From the NCBI RefSeq assembly GCF_900114255.1, contig NZ_FOSL01000002.1, forward strand, positions 62,001-126,000: DNA of 64,000 nt, read 5' to 3'. Shown here piece after piece: positions 8,140-17,398 of the stretch (the first letter of the stretch is position 1; every line of letters starts with the position of its first letter). The translations under genes were made by a program, and so were the position numbers. The DNA comes from Neomesorhizobium albiziae. Its GTDB lineage: Bacteria; Pseudomonadota; Alphaproteobacteria; Rhizobiales; Rhizobiaceae. The notes beneath the pieces were generated by a model. The model worked only from the letters and a program-made list of their open reading frames with translations, was not told where the DNA came from and made no database searches.

Positions 8140-8901
8140 TCAGGTGAGGATCGCGCAAGCGACCAGAAGGACGGTGATTTCGGACGCCTGTTCGACCGCG
8201 CCGAGCACGTCGCCGGTCTGGCCGCCGATCTGGCGCTCGCAGAGCCGGCGCATCAGGAAGAACACAAGGACGAGCGCGATGGCTGAAACCAGCGCGACGT
8301 TGAGGCCGAGCGTCAGCAGAACCACCGCAGCCGCGATCGCGCAGGCAAGCAGCGCGGTTGAATCGGGAACCGAACCCGCGCCTGCCGACAGCCCGTCGCT
8401 GCGGGCCGGGGCGACCGCGTTTAAAAACACCGGCATCATGGCGCGGCCGGCGGCATGGGAGGCAACGACGGCGCAAAACGCCAGCCATGGCGAGGCGAAC
8501 GCGGCGATCGCGCTCCAGCGCAGCAGAATGGAAAACACCAGAGCCGTCGCGCCGAAGCTGCCGATGCGGCTGTCGCGCATGATCTCCAGCTTGCGCTCGC
8601 GTGTCTTGCCGCCCCCGAAACCATCGGCCATGTCCGACAGGCCGTCCTCGTGCAGCGCGCCGGTGACGAAGACGGTGGAAGCGACAGCCAGGGCCGCCGC
8701 GACGGTTTCGGGCAGGCCGAGGAAATCGGCGGCGAGGAGCACCAAACCGCCGATCAGTCCGACCGCCAGGCCCGCCACGGGTGCTGCCCATTGCGCCGCC
8801 GCGAAATCCCGTTCGCCGGCGACGGGGACCGGCAGCCGCGTGTAGAACGCCAGGCAAAGCGCGATGTCGGCAAAAATGTCCTGAGGGCGCGACGGAAACA
8901 T
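8140..8901 (-). CDS. cobS: Adenosylcobinamide-GDP ribazoletransferase
   Basis: A 253-residue inner-membrane enzyme (cobV in P. denitrificans naming) that joins alpha-ribazole to adenosylcobinamide-GDP, the last assembly step of cobalamin. The diagnostic acidic motif HEDGLSDMADGFGGG lies near residue 85, and several hydrophobic segments follow (for example GLVLLAADFLGLP and the C-terminal helices). It starts only three bases after the cobB stop, so the two are almost certainly co-translated. Length and order fit the family. Confidence 0.93.
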   Translation of the reverse strand: MFPSRPQDIFADIALCLAFYTRLPVPVAGERDFAAAQWAAPVAGLAVGLIGGLVLLAADFLGLPETVAAALAVASTVFVTGALHEDGLSDMADGFGGGKTRERKLEIMRDSRIGSFGATALVFSILLRWSAIAAFASPWLAFCAVVASHAAGRAMMPVFLNAVAPARSDGLSAGAGSVPDSTALLACAIAAAVVLLTLGLNVALVSAIALVLVFFLMRRLCERQIGGQTGDVLGAVEQASEITVLLVACAILT

Positions 8902-8904
8902 GCC

Positions 8905-10218
8905 TCAGCCCCTCGCAATCGCGTGGAAGAAGGTGCCGGTGACATGGCCGCGCCGGCCGCCGAAGCTGCCCAACGCCCTGCCCTCGCCATCGGCGAGATC
9001 GGCAAGTTTTTCGTCCGTGCCGGCGTCGGTCAGGCGGGCATAGTGAAATTCGTGGCCGCGAATCTCTGTCCCCGCGCACCCGAGCGCGCAATCCGAAAGC
9101 AGGCGGGCGCGGCGGTAGCCGAGGTTCATCTTTCGCTCGGCGAAACTGGTGGAATGGCCGAGCAGGCCGAGCATGCGGTGCTTCTGGCCGGCAGCGTCCT
9201 CCAGCACCTCGCCCAGCGCCATGAAGCCGCCGCACTCGCCATGGACCGGCTGCGTTTGCGCAAACCGGTGCATGCCATCCCGGAAATTCCGCGCCTCGGC
9301 CAGCCGCGCCGCATGCAGTTCGGGATAGCCGCCGGGCAGCCAGCAGACATCGCAATCGTCCCCCGGGGCCTCGTCGGCCAGCGGCGAGAACGGCACGATC
9401 TCGGCGCCGGCGGCGCGCCAGTGCGCGGCGACATGCGGATAGAGGAAGGTGAAGGCGGCGTCGCTGGCGAGTGCGATGCGCTGGCCGGGCGGCGGCAGGG
9501 CGGCCGACGCATCGCTCGCTGCGGGTGCAAAGGGTGCGGCCAACGCCAGGATGCGGTCGAGGTCGAGCGAACGCTCGGCCATGTCGGCGAGGCGGTCGAG
9601 ATGCGCCGTCAGGTCGGCGTGTTCGGTCGCCTGCACCAGGCCGAGATGGCGCTCCGGCAGGGTGAGGCTGGGGTCGCGCAGGATGGCGCCGACGACGGGA
9701 ATGCCGAGCGCCTCGATGGCGTCGCCGGCCAGCCGCCTGTGGCGTTCGCTGCCCAGCCGGTTGAGGATGACGCCGGCGATCCTGACTGTGGGATCGTAGC
9801 TGGCAAAGCCCTTGGCGAGCGCGGCGGCGGTCTGCGACTGGCCGGAAACGTCGAGCACCAGGACCACCGGCAGGCCGTAGAGCCGGGCGAGGTCGGCGGC
9901 CGAGCCCGAGCGACCCTTTTCGCCGGGTATTCCGTCGAACAGGCCCATGGCGCTTTCCACCACCACGCAATCCGCGTCTGCGGCACTTTGCGCGGCGAGC
10001 GCGTTGAGCAGCGCCGGCGGCATCGCCCAGCTGTCCAGGTTGACGCCCGGCAGGCCGGTGGCGGCGGCATGAAAGCCGGGATCGATGTAATCCGGCCCCG
10101 ATTTGGCGCCGCGCATCTTCAGCCCGCGGCGCGCCAGCGCCCGCAGCATGCCGATGGTGACGCTGGTCTTGCCGGAGCCGGAACGCGGCGCCCCGATGAT
10201 CAGGCCGCGTGCCGTCAT
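8905..10218 (-). CDS. cobB: Cobyrinate (hydrogenobyrinate) a,c-diamide synthase
   Basis: A 437-residue glutamine amidotransferase that amidates the a and c side chains of hydrogenobyrinic acid using ATP. The N-terminal half has a Walker-type loop GAPRSGSGKTSVTIG and GPDYIDPGFHAAATG. The C-terminal half is a class I-like glutaminase with VHGECGGFMALGE, holding the nucleophile Cys, and a later HEFHYARL. The start ATG overlaps the cobA stop as ATGA at 10215-10218. In the aerobic pathway its product is the substrate for cobalt insertion by CobN and partners. Confidence 0.94.
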   Translation of the reverse strand: MTARGLIIGAPRSGSGKTSVTIGMLRALARRGLKMRGAKSGPDYIDPGFHAAATGLPGVNLDSWAMPPALLNALAAQSAADADCVVVESAMGLFDGIPGEKGRSGSAADLARLYGLPVVLVLDVSGQSQTAAALAKGFASYDPTVRIAGVILNRLGSERHRRLAGDAIEALGIPVVGAILRDPSLTLPERHLGLVQATEHADLTAHLDRLADMAERSLDLDRILALAAPFAPAASDASAALPPPGQRIALASDAAFTFLYPHVAAHWRAAGAEIVPFSPLADEAPGDDCDVCWLPGGYPELHAARLAEARNFRDGMHRFAQTQPVHGECGGFMALGEVLEDAAGQKHRMLGLLGHSTSFAERKMNLGYRRARLLSDCALGCAGTEIRGHEFHYARLTDAGTDEKLADLADGEGRALGSFGGRRGHVTGTFFHAIARG

Positions 10219-11015
10219 TTCAGCGCCCGGTCGGCGAGCGCGAGAAGCTCCGCCCGCATCGAGACTATTCTGCCGACCGCCGTCAGCACAGGCGATTCGA
10301 AGCCCAGCCGTTCGGCGTCGCCGGCAATCGCGCCAAGCGTTGCGGCGTGCACGCGCTGGCGCGGCGTCGTCGCCGCCATGACGATCGCCGCCGGCGTGTC
10401 GGCCGGCAGGCCGCCCGCCATCAACTCGCCGGTGATGTGGGCCAGGATTTTCAGGCCCATATAGATGACGATCGGCTGGCCGGTCGCCGCAAGCGCGCGC
10501 CAGTCCAGTTCGTCGCCGAGGTCGGCGGTCTGGCCGGTGGCCAGGATCACCGCCTTGTTGAGGCCGCGCATGGTGGGCGCAATACCGATGTTGCCAAGGG
10601 CGGCCAGCCCCGAGGTGATGCCCGGCAGATAGCGGAAGGGGATGCCTTCGCGCGCCAGCGCAATCGCCTCCTCGCCGCCGCGGCCGAACACATAGGGGTC
10701 GCCGCCCTTCAGCCGCAGCACCTTGCGCCCGGCCTTGGCAAGTTCGATCAGCCGCGCGGTGATCTCGGCCTGGGTGATCGAAAGCTTGCCGCCGCGTTTC
10801 CCCACGAAGAACAGCTCGGCGCCCTCGGCTATCGCCACCACGGCGGGGTCGACCAGCGCGTCGTACACCACCACGTCGGCCTGGGTCAGCGCCGAGACGA
10901 CATCGAGCGTCAGGCAGCCGGGGTCGCCCGGACCGGCGCCCGCCAGCCAGACATGGCCGGGCTCAAGCCGCGCCATGCGGCTCTGCAAAAGGGACAGCGT
11001 GGTCTCAACGCTCAT
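10215..11015 (-). CDS. cobA: Uroporphyrinogen-III C-methyltransferase
   Basis: A 266-residue SAM-dependent enzyme that methylates uroporphyrinogen III at C2 and C7 to give precorrin-2, the entry step to cobalamin and siroheme. Family signatures seen are VWLAGAGPGDPGCLTLDVVSAL near the start, VFGRGGEEAIAL, and YLPGITSGLAALG. It is a stand-alone methylase, not fused to CysG oxidase/ferrochelatase parts. It leads the leftward run cobA-cobB-cobS-cobT and diverges from cbiD across about 50 nt. Confidence 0.94.
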   Translation of the reverse strand: MSVETTLSLLQSRMARLEPGHVWLAGAGPGDPGCLTLDVVSALTQADVVVYDALVDPAVVAIAEGAELFFVGKRGGKLSITQAEITARLIELAKAGRKVLRLKGGDPYVFGRGGEEAIALAREGIPFRYLPGITSGLAALGNIGIAPTMRGLNKAVILATGQTADLGDELDWRALAATGQPIVIYMGLKILAHITGELMAGGLPADTPAAIVMAATTPRQRVHAATLGAIAGDAERLGFESPVLTAVGRIVSMRAELLALADRALK

Positions 11016-11068
11016 GCAATGACCTTTTCACGGTGACGCAGGGCACCGCTCTGAATATAGAAGACGCC

Positions 11069-12175
11069 ATGAATTCCGAAGACCGCCAATTGCGCCGTGG
11101 CTGGACCACGGGAGCCTGCGCCGCCGCGGCGGCCAAGGCGGCGTGCGCAGCACTGCTTTGCGGCGACTTCCCGGACCCGGTCGAAATCACCTTGCCCGGC
11201 GGTACCCGGCCGGCCTTCGCACTGGCCACGCAGCGGCTCGGCGGCGGCGAGGCGATGGCGGGCATCGTCAAGGATGCCGGCGACGATCCCGACGTGACGC
11301 ATGGCGCGCTGGTGATGGCGACGGTGCGGCCGGGTGCGCCCGGTTCGGGCATCACCTTCAAGGCGGGCGCCGGCGTCGGCACGGTGACCCGGCCCGGACT
11401 GCCCTTGCCGGTCGGCGAACCGGCGATCAACCCGGCGCCGCGCCGGATGATCGCCCAAGCGGTCAGTGAAGTGGCCGGCCAAGCCGCCGACTTCGAGGTC
11501 GAGATTTCCGTCGCCAATGGCGAGAAGCTGGCCCTGAAGACGCTGAACGGCCGGCTCGGCATCGTCGGCGGGCTGTCGATCCTCGGCACGACGGGCATCG
11601 TCATCCCCTACTCCTGCTCGGCCTGGATTCACGGGATCAACCAGGGAATAGACGTCGCCCGCGCCGCTGGGCTCGACCATGTCGCCGGCGCCACCGGCGC
11701 CACTTCCGAAGCGGCAGTGCAGAAATTCCACAACCTGTCCGAGATCGCGCTGATCGACATGGGCGATTTCATCGGCGGCATGCTGAAATACATCCGCAAG
11801 CACCCGGTCGCCAAGGTCACCGTCGCCGGCGGCGTCGCCAAGATGACCAAGCTCGCGCAAGGCATGCTCGACGTGCATTCCAAGCGCGGACTGGCCGACA
11901 TGGAGGCGCTGGCGGCGATTGCCGCCGGGACCGGCGGCAGTGCTGCGCTGGTGGAGAGGATCAGGACGGCGAACACCGTTTCGGAGGCGTTCCAACACGC
12001 TGCCGCCGAGGGCCTGCCGCTCGGCGACACCATCGCCGCCCGGGCCTGGCCGGCAGCGGCCGCCGTGCTTGGCGACCCCGGCATCGCGCTCGAAATCCTG
12101 GTCTTCGACCGCGAGGGCCGGCTTATGGGGCGTCAGCCGTTCAGGGCGAGCAGCCTTGCCATACCGCGCGACTGA
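11069..12175 (+). CDS. cbiD: C1-methyltransferase CbiD (precorrin ring contraction step)
   Basis: A 368-residue CbiD-family protein, with the N-terminal hallmark LRRGWTTGACAAAAAKAA, GAGVGTVTRPGLPLPVGEPAINP, and GTTGIVIPYSCSAW. CbiD methylates C1 of cobalt-precorrin-5 in the anaerobic pathway. Here all other enzymes are of the aerobic type, and no cobF is present, so it probably performs the C1 step on the metal-free intermediate. The ATG at 11069 gives the normal family start; an upstream GTG at 11033 has no ribosome site. It is rightward, against its leftward neighbours cobA and cobM. Confidence 0.9.
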   Translation: MNSEDRQLRRGWTTGACAAAAAKAACAALLCGDFPDPVEITLPGGTRPAFALATQRLGGGEAMAGIVKDAGDDPDVTHGALVMATVRPGAPGSGITFKAGAGVGTVTRPGLPLPVGEPAINPAPRRMIAQAVSEVAGQAADFEVEISVANGEKLALKTLNGRLGIVGGLSILGTTGIVIPYSCSAWIHGINQGIDVARAAGLDHVAGATGATSEAAVQKFHNLSEIALIDMGDFIGGMLKYIRKHPVAKVTVAGGVAKMTKLAQGMLDVHSKRGLADMEALAAIAAGTGGSAALVERIRTANTVSEAFQHAAAEGLPLGDTIAARAWPAAAAVLGDPGIALEILVFDREGRLMGRQPFRASSLAIPRD

Positions 12176-12206
12176 GCTTTTCAGCCTCTCCCCCTGCCAT
12201 TGAAAA

Positions 12207-12360
12207 CCCCCTCTCCGCCGAGCTTCGCTCGTCACCTCTCCCCCGCTTCGCAGGGGCGAGGAACCACCGCCGCGACGCCAGCGCTTCTCCAGCCTGGGTT
12301 CCTCGCCCCCATGAAATGGGGGAGAGGTGGCGAGCCCGAAGGGCGAGACGGAGAGGGGGG
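12207..12360. repeat. Imperfect inverted repeat between convergent cbiD and cobM
   Basis: An arm at about 12207-12263 (starting CCCCCTCTCCGCC) pairs imperfectly with 12298-12360 (ending GGAGAGGGGG), with a 34-nt centre. It occupies the 242-nt gap between the converging 3' ends of cbiD and cobM. The CCCCTCTCC/GGGGAGAGG core is unrelated to family A. A bidirectional terminator or mRNA stabiliser role is plausible. Confidence 0.75.
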
Positions 12361-12417
12361 CACCCTCTTCATACGAAATCGTCCTGTCCGTTACGGGTAC
12401 GATGCCTGTCCGCAGCC

Positions 12418-13179
12418 TCATCCCTCCCGCCCCCGGAACCGCCTCTGGTAATAGGCGTCGTAGAGCGAGCTTTCGCGGAAATCCTGCGCCCCCAGCGAGC
12501 TGCCGACAAGGATCAGCGCGGTGCGCTCGGCTGGGTCGGCGGCGAGTTTTCCGGCAATGTCGGCGAGCGTGCCGCGGATGATCTTCTCGTCCGGCCAGGA
12601 GGCGCGCACCACCACCGCCACCGGGCAATCGGCGCCGTAAAACGGCGTCAATTCCTCCACCACCTGGTCCAGCGCGTGAATGGCGAGGTGGATGGCGAGC
12701 GTCGCGCCGGTGGCGCCGAAAGCGGAGAGCCGTTCGCGTTCCGGCATTTTCGAGGCGCGGCCCGATACCCGCGTCAACACCAGGCTTTGCGCCACTTCGG
12801 GAATGGTCAATTCGCGGCCGAGTGCGGCGGCAGCAGCGGCGAAGGATGGCACGCCCGGCGTCATCGTGTAGGGAATGCCGAGCTTTTCCAGCCGCCTTAT
12901 CTGCTCGGCCACCGCGCTCCACACCGACAGATCGCCCGAATGCAGCCGCGCCACATCGTGGCCGGCGCGGTGCGCAGCCGCATATTCCAGCTCGATCTCG
13001 TCGAGCGACAGAGGCGCGGTGTCGACCAGCCGTGCGTCCGCCGGGCAATGGGCAAGCAATTCCTTCGGCACGATCGAGCCGGCATAGAGGCACACCGGAC
13101 AGCTGGCGAGCAGCCTTGCGCCGCGCACGGTGATGAGGTCAGCCGCTCCGGGGCCGGCGCCGATGAAATGCACCGTCAC
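12418..13179 (-). CDS. cobM: Precorrin-4 C11-methyltransferase
   Basis: A 253-residue tetrapyrrole methylase that moves the pathway from precorrin-4 to precorrin-5. It begins [20 protein letters not shown], with further family motifs [13 protein letters not shown] and [17 protein letters not shown]. The start is GTG at 13179, overlapping the cobE stop as GTGA, so translation is coupled. The 3' end faces cbiD across an imperfect inverted repeat. Confidence 0.94.
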   Translation of the reverse strand: MTVHFIGAGPGAADLITVRGARLLASCPVCLYAGSIVPKELLAHCPADARLVDTAPLSLDEIELEYAAAHRAGHDVARLHSGDLSVWSAVAEQIRRLEKLGIPYTMTPGVPSFAAAAAALGRELTIPEVAQSLVLTRVSGRASKMPERERLSAFGATGATLAIHLAIHALDQVVEELTPFYGADCPVAVVVRASWPDEKIIRGTLADIAGKLAADPAERTALILVGSSLGAQDFRESSLYDAYYQRRFRGREG

Positions 13180-13562
13180 TTGCCATCTCCGCTAATTGCT
13201 ATGGCGCAGGTAACCGGCCCGACCGCAAGGCGCGGGCCAAGCAGCACCGCACGCGGCCCTGCCGCGGCAAGGGCTGCCGCCTCCGACACCGAGCCGACGC
13301 CGGTCAATTCGAGTGATTTTTCCGATGAGCTGACCGCACGGCTGTCCGCCAATTTCAGCTCCGCGATGGAAATGATTCGCAACGGCACGCCGAGCGTTGC
13401 ACTCGCTTCGGCAATGCCGCCTTCATCCAGCTTGATCTCTCCCGTCGCCAGCCCGTCCAGATGCGGGCGCGGTACCGAAAAATGGTCGAGCGCTTGCGCG
13501 ATCGCGGCCAGCACATCTTCAGCGCCCACACCCTTGCGGCAGCCGATCCCGGCGATCACCAT
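13176..13562 (-). CDS. cobE: Cobalamin biosynthesis protein CobE (CbiG C-terminal-like)
   Basis: A 128-residue protein matching the C-terminal domain of CbiG, beginning [21 protein letters not shown] and ending with the [13 protein letters not shown] region. CobE is genetically needed for aerobic cobalamin synthesis in P. denitrificans; its precise role is still unclear, though the related CbiG opens the precorrin lactone. The ATG at 13562 was preferred because it overlaps the cobL end and gives the family N-terminus; an ATG at 13580 would add six residues. It is sandwiched between cobL and cobM by overlaps. Confidence 0.88.
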   Translation of the reverse strand: MVIAGIGCRKGVGAEDVLAAIAQALDHFSVPRPHLDGLATGEIKLDEGGIAEASATLGVPLRIISIAELKLADSRAVSSSEKSLELTGVGSVSEAAALAAAGPRAVLLGPRLAVGPVTCAIAISGDGK

Positions 13563-14785
13563 GGCTTCACCCACGACCATTGCGTGACCGGCATCGCCGG
13601 CCGCCAGCCATTCATCGAACCGACGCTGGCTGCGCGCGACACCGCGATGCGGATGAGATCGCCGCCGCGTTCGCGGTACGCAGCCAGAAGCAGCGCCTCC
13701 ATTTCCAGCGTCACCGCATTGGCAACCAGCCGCCCGCCGGGCTTCAGCGCATCGACCGCCGCTGCAAGCACGCCATCGTCGCTGCCGCCGCCGCCGATGA
13801 AAATGGCGTCGGGGCTGTCGAGGCCGGCCAGCGCTTCCGGCGCCCTGCCCTCGACGATTTCCAGACCGGGTACCCCGAATGCCCCCGCATTGCGGCCGAT
13901 GCGGGCGGCGCGCTCGGAGTTCGCCTCAATGGCTACCGCACGCAGCGAAACGTCGGCCAGCATCCATTCGATCGCTACCGAGCCGGAGCCGGCGCCGATA
14001 TCCCACAGCAATTCGCCCCGGCGCGGCGACAACGCCGACAATGTCGTGGCGCGGATCTCGCGCTTGGTGATCTGGCCGTCATGCTCGAACAGATCGTCGG
14101 CAAGGCCGGGCGTCAGCGGCAGGATGCGCGCATCGGCATCGGCGACCACTTCGATGGCGACGAGGTTGAGCGGGTTGATGCCGGCAAGCGAAAAGGCAAA
14201 CGCCGTCTGCGCAGTGATCTTTTCGTCGGCACCGCCCAATGCCTCCAGAATTGTAAGCTTTGACTTACGGAATCCGTTACCCGAGAGCAGCTTTGCCAGC
14301 GCTGCGGGGCCGTCCGCATCCGAAGTCAAAGCCAGGATGCGCTGTCCCGCATGAAGCTGCGGGCGGATCAGGTCGATCGCCTTACCATGCAGCGAAACCG
14401 TCGCCGTCGATTGCAGCGGCCAGCCGAGGCGCGCGGCGGCAAGGCTGAAGGCCGACGGCGCCGGCAGCACGTCCATCTCCCCCGCCTCGACATGGCGGGC
14501 AAGGGTTGCGCCGACGCCGTGCAGGAACGGATCGCCGGAGGCAAGCACGCAAACAGGGCGGCCGCGCAAGGCGATCACGGCCTCGATGCCTTTTTCGAAC
14601 GGGCTCGGCCAGGCGCGGGCTTCGCCCGCGATCAATTCCCCGGCAAGCGACAGATGCCGCTTGCCGCCGAAAACGAATTCGGCAGCGGCTATCTTCCGCT
14701 TCGCCGCGTCGCCCAGGCCGGCAATGCCATCCTCGCCGATGCCGACGACGGAGAGCCATTTTTGCGGTGGTGGACTTGTCGACAT
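13556..14785 (-). CDS. cobL: Precorrin-6Y C5,15-methyltransferase (decarboxylating)
   Basis: A 409-residue two-domain enzyme. The N-terminal part is a CobE/CbiE-type tetrapyrrole methylase (WLSVVGIGEDGIAGL, CVLASGDPFLHGVG). The C-terminal half is a class I SAM methyltransferase of CbiT type (LLWDIGAGSGSVAIEWM, FIGGGGSDDGVL). It methylates C5 and C15 and decarboxylates the C12 acetate to form precorrin-8X. The ATG at 14785 was chosen over the GTG one codon upstream. It is the first gene of cobL-cobE-cobM and diverges from cobK across repeat copy 3. Confidence 0.94.
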   Translation of the reverse strand: MSTSPPPQKWLSVVGIGEDGIAGLGDAAKRKIAAAEFVFGGKRHLSLAGELIAGEARAWPSPFEKGIEAVIALRGRPVCVLASGDPFLHGVGATLARHVEAGEMDVLPAPSAFSLAAARLGWPLQSTATVSLHGKAIDLIRPQLHAGQRILALTSDADGPAALAKLLSGNGFRKSKLTILEALGGADEKITAQTAFAFSLAGINPLNLVAIEVVADADARILPLTPGLADDLFEHDGQITKREIRATTLSALSPRRGELLWDIGAGSGSVAIEWMLADVSLRAVAIEANSERAARIGRNAGAFGVPGLEIVEGRAPEALAGLDSPDAIFIGGGGSDDGVLAAAVDALKPGGRLVANAVTLEMEALLLAAYRERGGDLIRIAVSRAASVGSMNGWRPAMPVTQWSWVKPW

Positions 14786-14816
14786 CACGTGGCCCCAGAT
14801 CCACGGGGTGAAGGTT

Positions 14817-14996
14817 GCGCCCTACGTTGCCCCCCTCTGTCCTGCCGGACATCTCCCCCACAAGGGGGGAGATCATGCGCTTCATCGAATTCGTCAATTC
14901 TGCTTCGCTTGAGATTGGTGAAAGCAAAGCGGCTGGCCAATCTCCCCCCTTGTGGGGGAGATGTCCGGCAGGACAGAGGGGGGCAACGTAGGGCGC
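14817..14996. repeat. Palindromic repeat family A, paired arms (copy 3)
   Basis: A left arm at 14817-14874 and a right arm at 14936-14996 are reverse complements with about 61 nt between. They lie in the 365-nt gap between the divergent cobL and cobK starts. The rest of the gap (14997-15150) has no recognised signal apart from the cobK ribosome site. Any promoter for cobL must lie within or beyond this repeat. Confidence 0.9.
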
Positions 14997-15150
14997 TACC
15001 AACCAAGGACTTAAAATCGGCAACTGTAATATTAGGGGTGGGGGTGCGTTGCCCAAAATCGATTCGGGGACGCCAATGCCCCCCTCTCCCCCTTGTTGCC
15101 GTCAGAGGATAAGGGTGAGGCCCAAACCCGTCCAACCCATGCAGGAAGCA

Positions 15151-15918
15151 ATGACCAAAATCCTGATCCTCGGCGGCACCACCGAAGCCCGGCTTCTTGC
15201 CGGCAGGCTGGCGGCGCGGGGCGATCTCGACATTACCCTGTCGCTGGCCGGTCGCACCGTCGAGCCGGCGGAACAGCCGGTGCCGGTGCGCAGCGGCGGC
15301 TTCGGCGGCGCACCCGGCCTGGAACAGTATCTTGAAGACAAGAAAATCGACCTGCTGATCGACGCAACGCATCCCTATGCCGCTCAGATATCGCGAAACG
15401 CCGACACGGCCGCGCGGCTTGCCGGCTTGCCGGCGTTCGCCTTGCGCCGCGCGCCATGGCAGCCTGTCGCCGGTGACCGCTGGCGCTTCGTCGCCGACCC
15501 GCAAGAGGCCGTCACCGCACTTGGCAGCGAACCGCGCCGTGTCTTCCTGGCGCTTGGCCGGCAGGAGATCGGCGCCTTCGCCGAGGCGCCGCAGCACGCC
15601 TACGTCATCCGCAGCGTCGACCCCATCGACCCGCCGCTCGATGTGCCCGACGCGGAATACATCCTGGCGCGCGGGCCGTTCGCCGAAGTCGAAGAACGCC
15701 GGCTGCTTGCCGACCGGCGCATCCAGGTGATCGTCGCCAAGAACAGCGGCGGCAGCGCCACCTACGGCAAGATCGCCGCGGCGCGCGAACTCGGCATCAA
15801 TGTCATCCTGTTCCAGCGGCCCGACGTACCCGACATGCCGGCGGTCGAAACGGTCGGGGAAGCGGTGGAGATGGCCGATCATCTCCTTGACTCTGCCGTC
15901 AGGAAACGCGGCGTATAG
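15151..15918 (+). CDS. cobK: Precorrin-6A reductase
   Basis: A 255-residue NADPH-dependent reductase converting precorrin-6A to dihydro-precorrin-6Y. It starts MTKILILGGTTEARLLAGRL, followed by LLIDATHPYAAQISRNA and VFLALGRQEIGAF, and ends with the VIVAKNSGGSATYGKIAAAR box typical of CobK. The ATG at 15151 follows AGGA; an ATG four codons upstream is less well spaced. It is the only rightward gene between cobL and cobJ, and its last 40 bases overlap the cobJ 3' end on the other strand. Confidence 0.93.
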   Translation: MTKILILGGTTEARLLAGRLAARGDLDITLSLAGRTVEPAEQPVPVRSGGFGGAPGLEQYLEDKKIDLLIDATHPYAAQISRNADTAARLAGLPAFALRRAPWQPVAGDRWRFVADPQEAVTALGSEPRRVFLALGRQEIGAFAEAPQHAYVIRSVDPIDPPLDVPDAEYILARGPFAEVEERRLLADRRIQVIVAKNSGGSATYGKIAAARELGINVILFQRPDVPDMPAVETVGEAVEMADHLLDSAVRKRGV

Positions 15919-16664
15919 ACCAGCGGAGCGCGCTCGCCGCGCTCGATGACGCGCGTCTCGGGCGAACCGATGATGACGCAGGTCGCCATGTCGGCCCGTG
16001 ACGCATCGGCATCGGCGAGGTCCATCACCGCCATGCGCTCGTCGGGCCGGCCGGCGGCGCGACCGAAGATCACCGGGGTGGCGGCGGGCAGTACGCCGCG
16101 CAGCAGTTCGAACGCCTTGCCGAGCTGCCACGGGCGGGCGCGGCTGATCGGATTGTAGAGCGCGATCACGAAGCCGGCGCGGGCGACCGCCTCAAGCCTT
16201 GCCTCGATGACCTCCCACGGCTTCAGATTGTCGGAGAGCGAAATCGCACAGAAATCGTGGCCGAGCGGCGCGCCGATGCGCGCGGCGACCGCCAGCATGG
16301 CAGTGACGCCCGGCACGACGACGAGGTCGAGGTCGCGCCATTCGGCCGGACCGGCCTCGATCGCCTCGCAGACCGCCGCCGCCATCGCGAAGACGCCGGG
16401 GTCGCCGCCGGACACCACGCAGACTTTTTTTCCTTCGGCGGCGCGCTTCAAGGCGGCCGATGCTCGGTCGAGCTCCTCGCGATTGTCGGACGCGATGCGC
16501 AACTGGTCGGGCCTCAGATCCAGCCGGTCGAGATAGGGCGTGTAGCCGAAGAACTCCTCGCCTTCCGAAACGACCCGCGTCGCTTCCGGTGTGACCTGCT
16601 CCGGGCTGCCCGGCCCGAGCCCTATGACGGCGATGCGTCCGGTCTTCTGTCGGCCAGCACTCAA
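15879..16664 (-). CDS. cobJ: Precorrin-3B C17-methyltransferase
   Basis: A 261-residue tetrapyrrole methylase that methylates C17 and contracts the ring to precorrin-4. Motifs are IAVIGLGPGSPEQVTPEA, EEFFGYTPYLDRL, VCVVSGGDPGVFAMAAAVCE and FVIALYNPISRARPW. The start appears to be TTG at 16664, overlapping the cobI stop as TTGA; no better start exists before the conserved N-terminus. It converges with cobK with a 40-bp antisense overlap of coding ends. Confidence 0.93.
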   Translation of the reverse strand: MSAGRQKTGRIAVIGLGPGSPEQVTPEATRVVSEGEEFFGYTPYLDRLDLRPDQLRIASDNREELDRASAALKRAAEGKKVCVVSGGDPGVFAMAAAVCEAIEAGPAEWRDLDLVVVPGVTAMLAVAARIGAPLGHDFCAISLSDNLKPWEVIEARLEAVARAGFVIALYNPISRARPWQLGKAFELLRGVLPAATPVIFGRAAGRPDERMAVMDLADADASRADMATCVIIGSPETRVIERGERAPLVYTPRFLTAESRR

Positions 16665-17398
16665 GGCTTTTGCCTCCAGCCGGGAACCAGCACGATGGCG
16701 AAATAGGGGGCGTCATCGTCGCCCTTGTCGGCGAGACGCATCGAGGTAGTGTTGGTCATGGTGGCGCGCTCAACATAGATCGCGTCTGCAAGCTTGCCGG
16801 CCGCATCCAACGCGCTGCGTATCTTCGGCAGGTTGCGGCCGACCTTCATGATGACCGCGGCGTCGGTGTCGGCCAGCCGGCGGGCCAGCTCGAATTCGCT
16901 CATCGTGCCGGGCAGCACCGACAGCACGTCGTCACCCTGCACGATCGGAATGCCCGTCTGCGACCAGCAGCCCGACATGGCCGTTATGCCCGGAATGACC
17001 TCGGTGTCGTAACGCTGCGACAGCCGGACATGCAGGTGCATGTAGGAACCGTAGAAAAGCGGGTCTCCTTCCGACAGAACCGCAACGGTTCGGCCATTTT
17101 CGAGGTGGTTCGCGATGGTTTGGACAGATTCCTCGTAGAAGGAAGTGATCTGTTCGCGGTAGTCGTTGTTTTCCCTGTCGATTTCCGTTGTGACGGGATA
17201 GAGCAGCGGTAATTCTATCCACGTCGGCCGAACATGTGTCTCGACGATCGCGCGTGCGTTGCTCTTGTTGCCGCGCTTGGCGAAATGCGCCACGACATCG
17301 GCTTCGCCCAGCGCCCGCACCGCCTTCAGCGTCAACAGCTCGGGGTCGCCGGGACCGGTGCCGACGCCGATCAGCCGTCCTTTCGCAAGCGATTTCAA
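16661..17398 (-). CDS. cobI: Precorrin-2 C20-methyltransferase
   Basis: A 245-residue methylase that adds a methyl group at C20 to form precorrin-3A; the P. denitrificans protein has the same length. Motifs include RLIGVGTGPGDPELLTLKAV, VAVLSEGDPLFYGSYMHLH and VIPGITAMSGCWSQTG. The reading frame stays open far upstream, but that extension lies over cobH and has no family similarity. The chosen start is TTG at 17398, forming a TTGA overlap with the cobH stop, so it depends on coupling to cobH. Confidence 0.92.
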   Translation of the reverse strand: MKSLAKGRLIGVGTGPGDPELLTLKAVRALGEADVVAHFAKRGNKSNARAIVETHVRPTWIELPLLYPVTTEIDRENNDYREQITSFYEESVQTIANHLENGRTVAVLSEGDPLFYGSYMHLHVRLSQRYDTEVIPGITAMSGCWSQTGIPIVQGDDVLSVLPGTMSEFELARRLADTDAAVIMKVGRNLPKIRSALDAAGKLADAIYVERATMTNTTSMRLADKGDDDAPYFAIVLVPGWRQKP

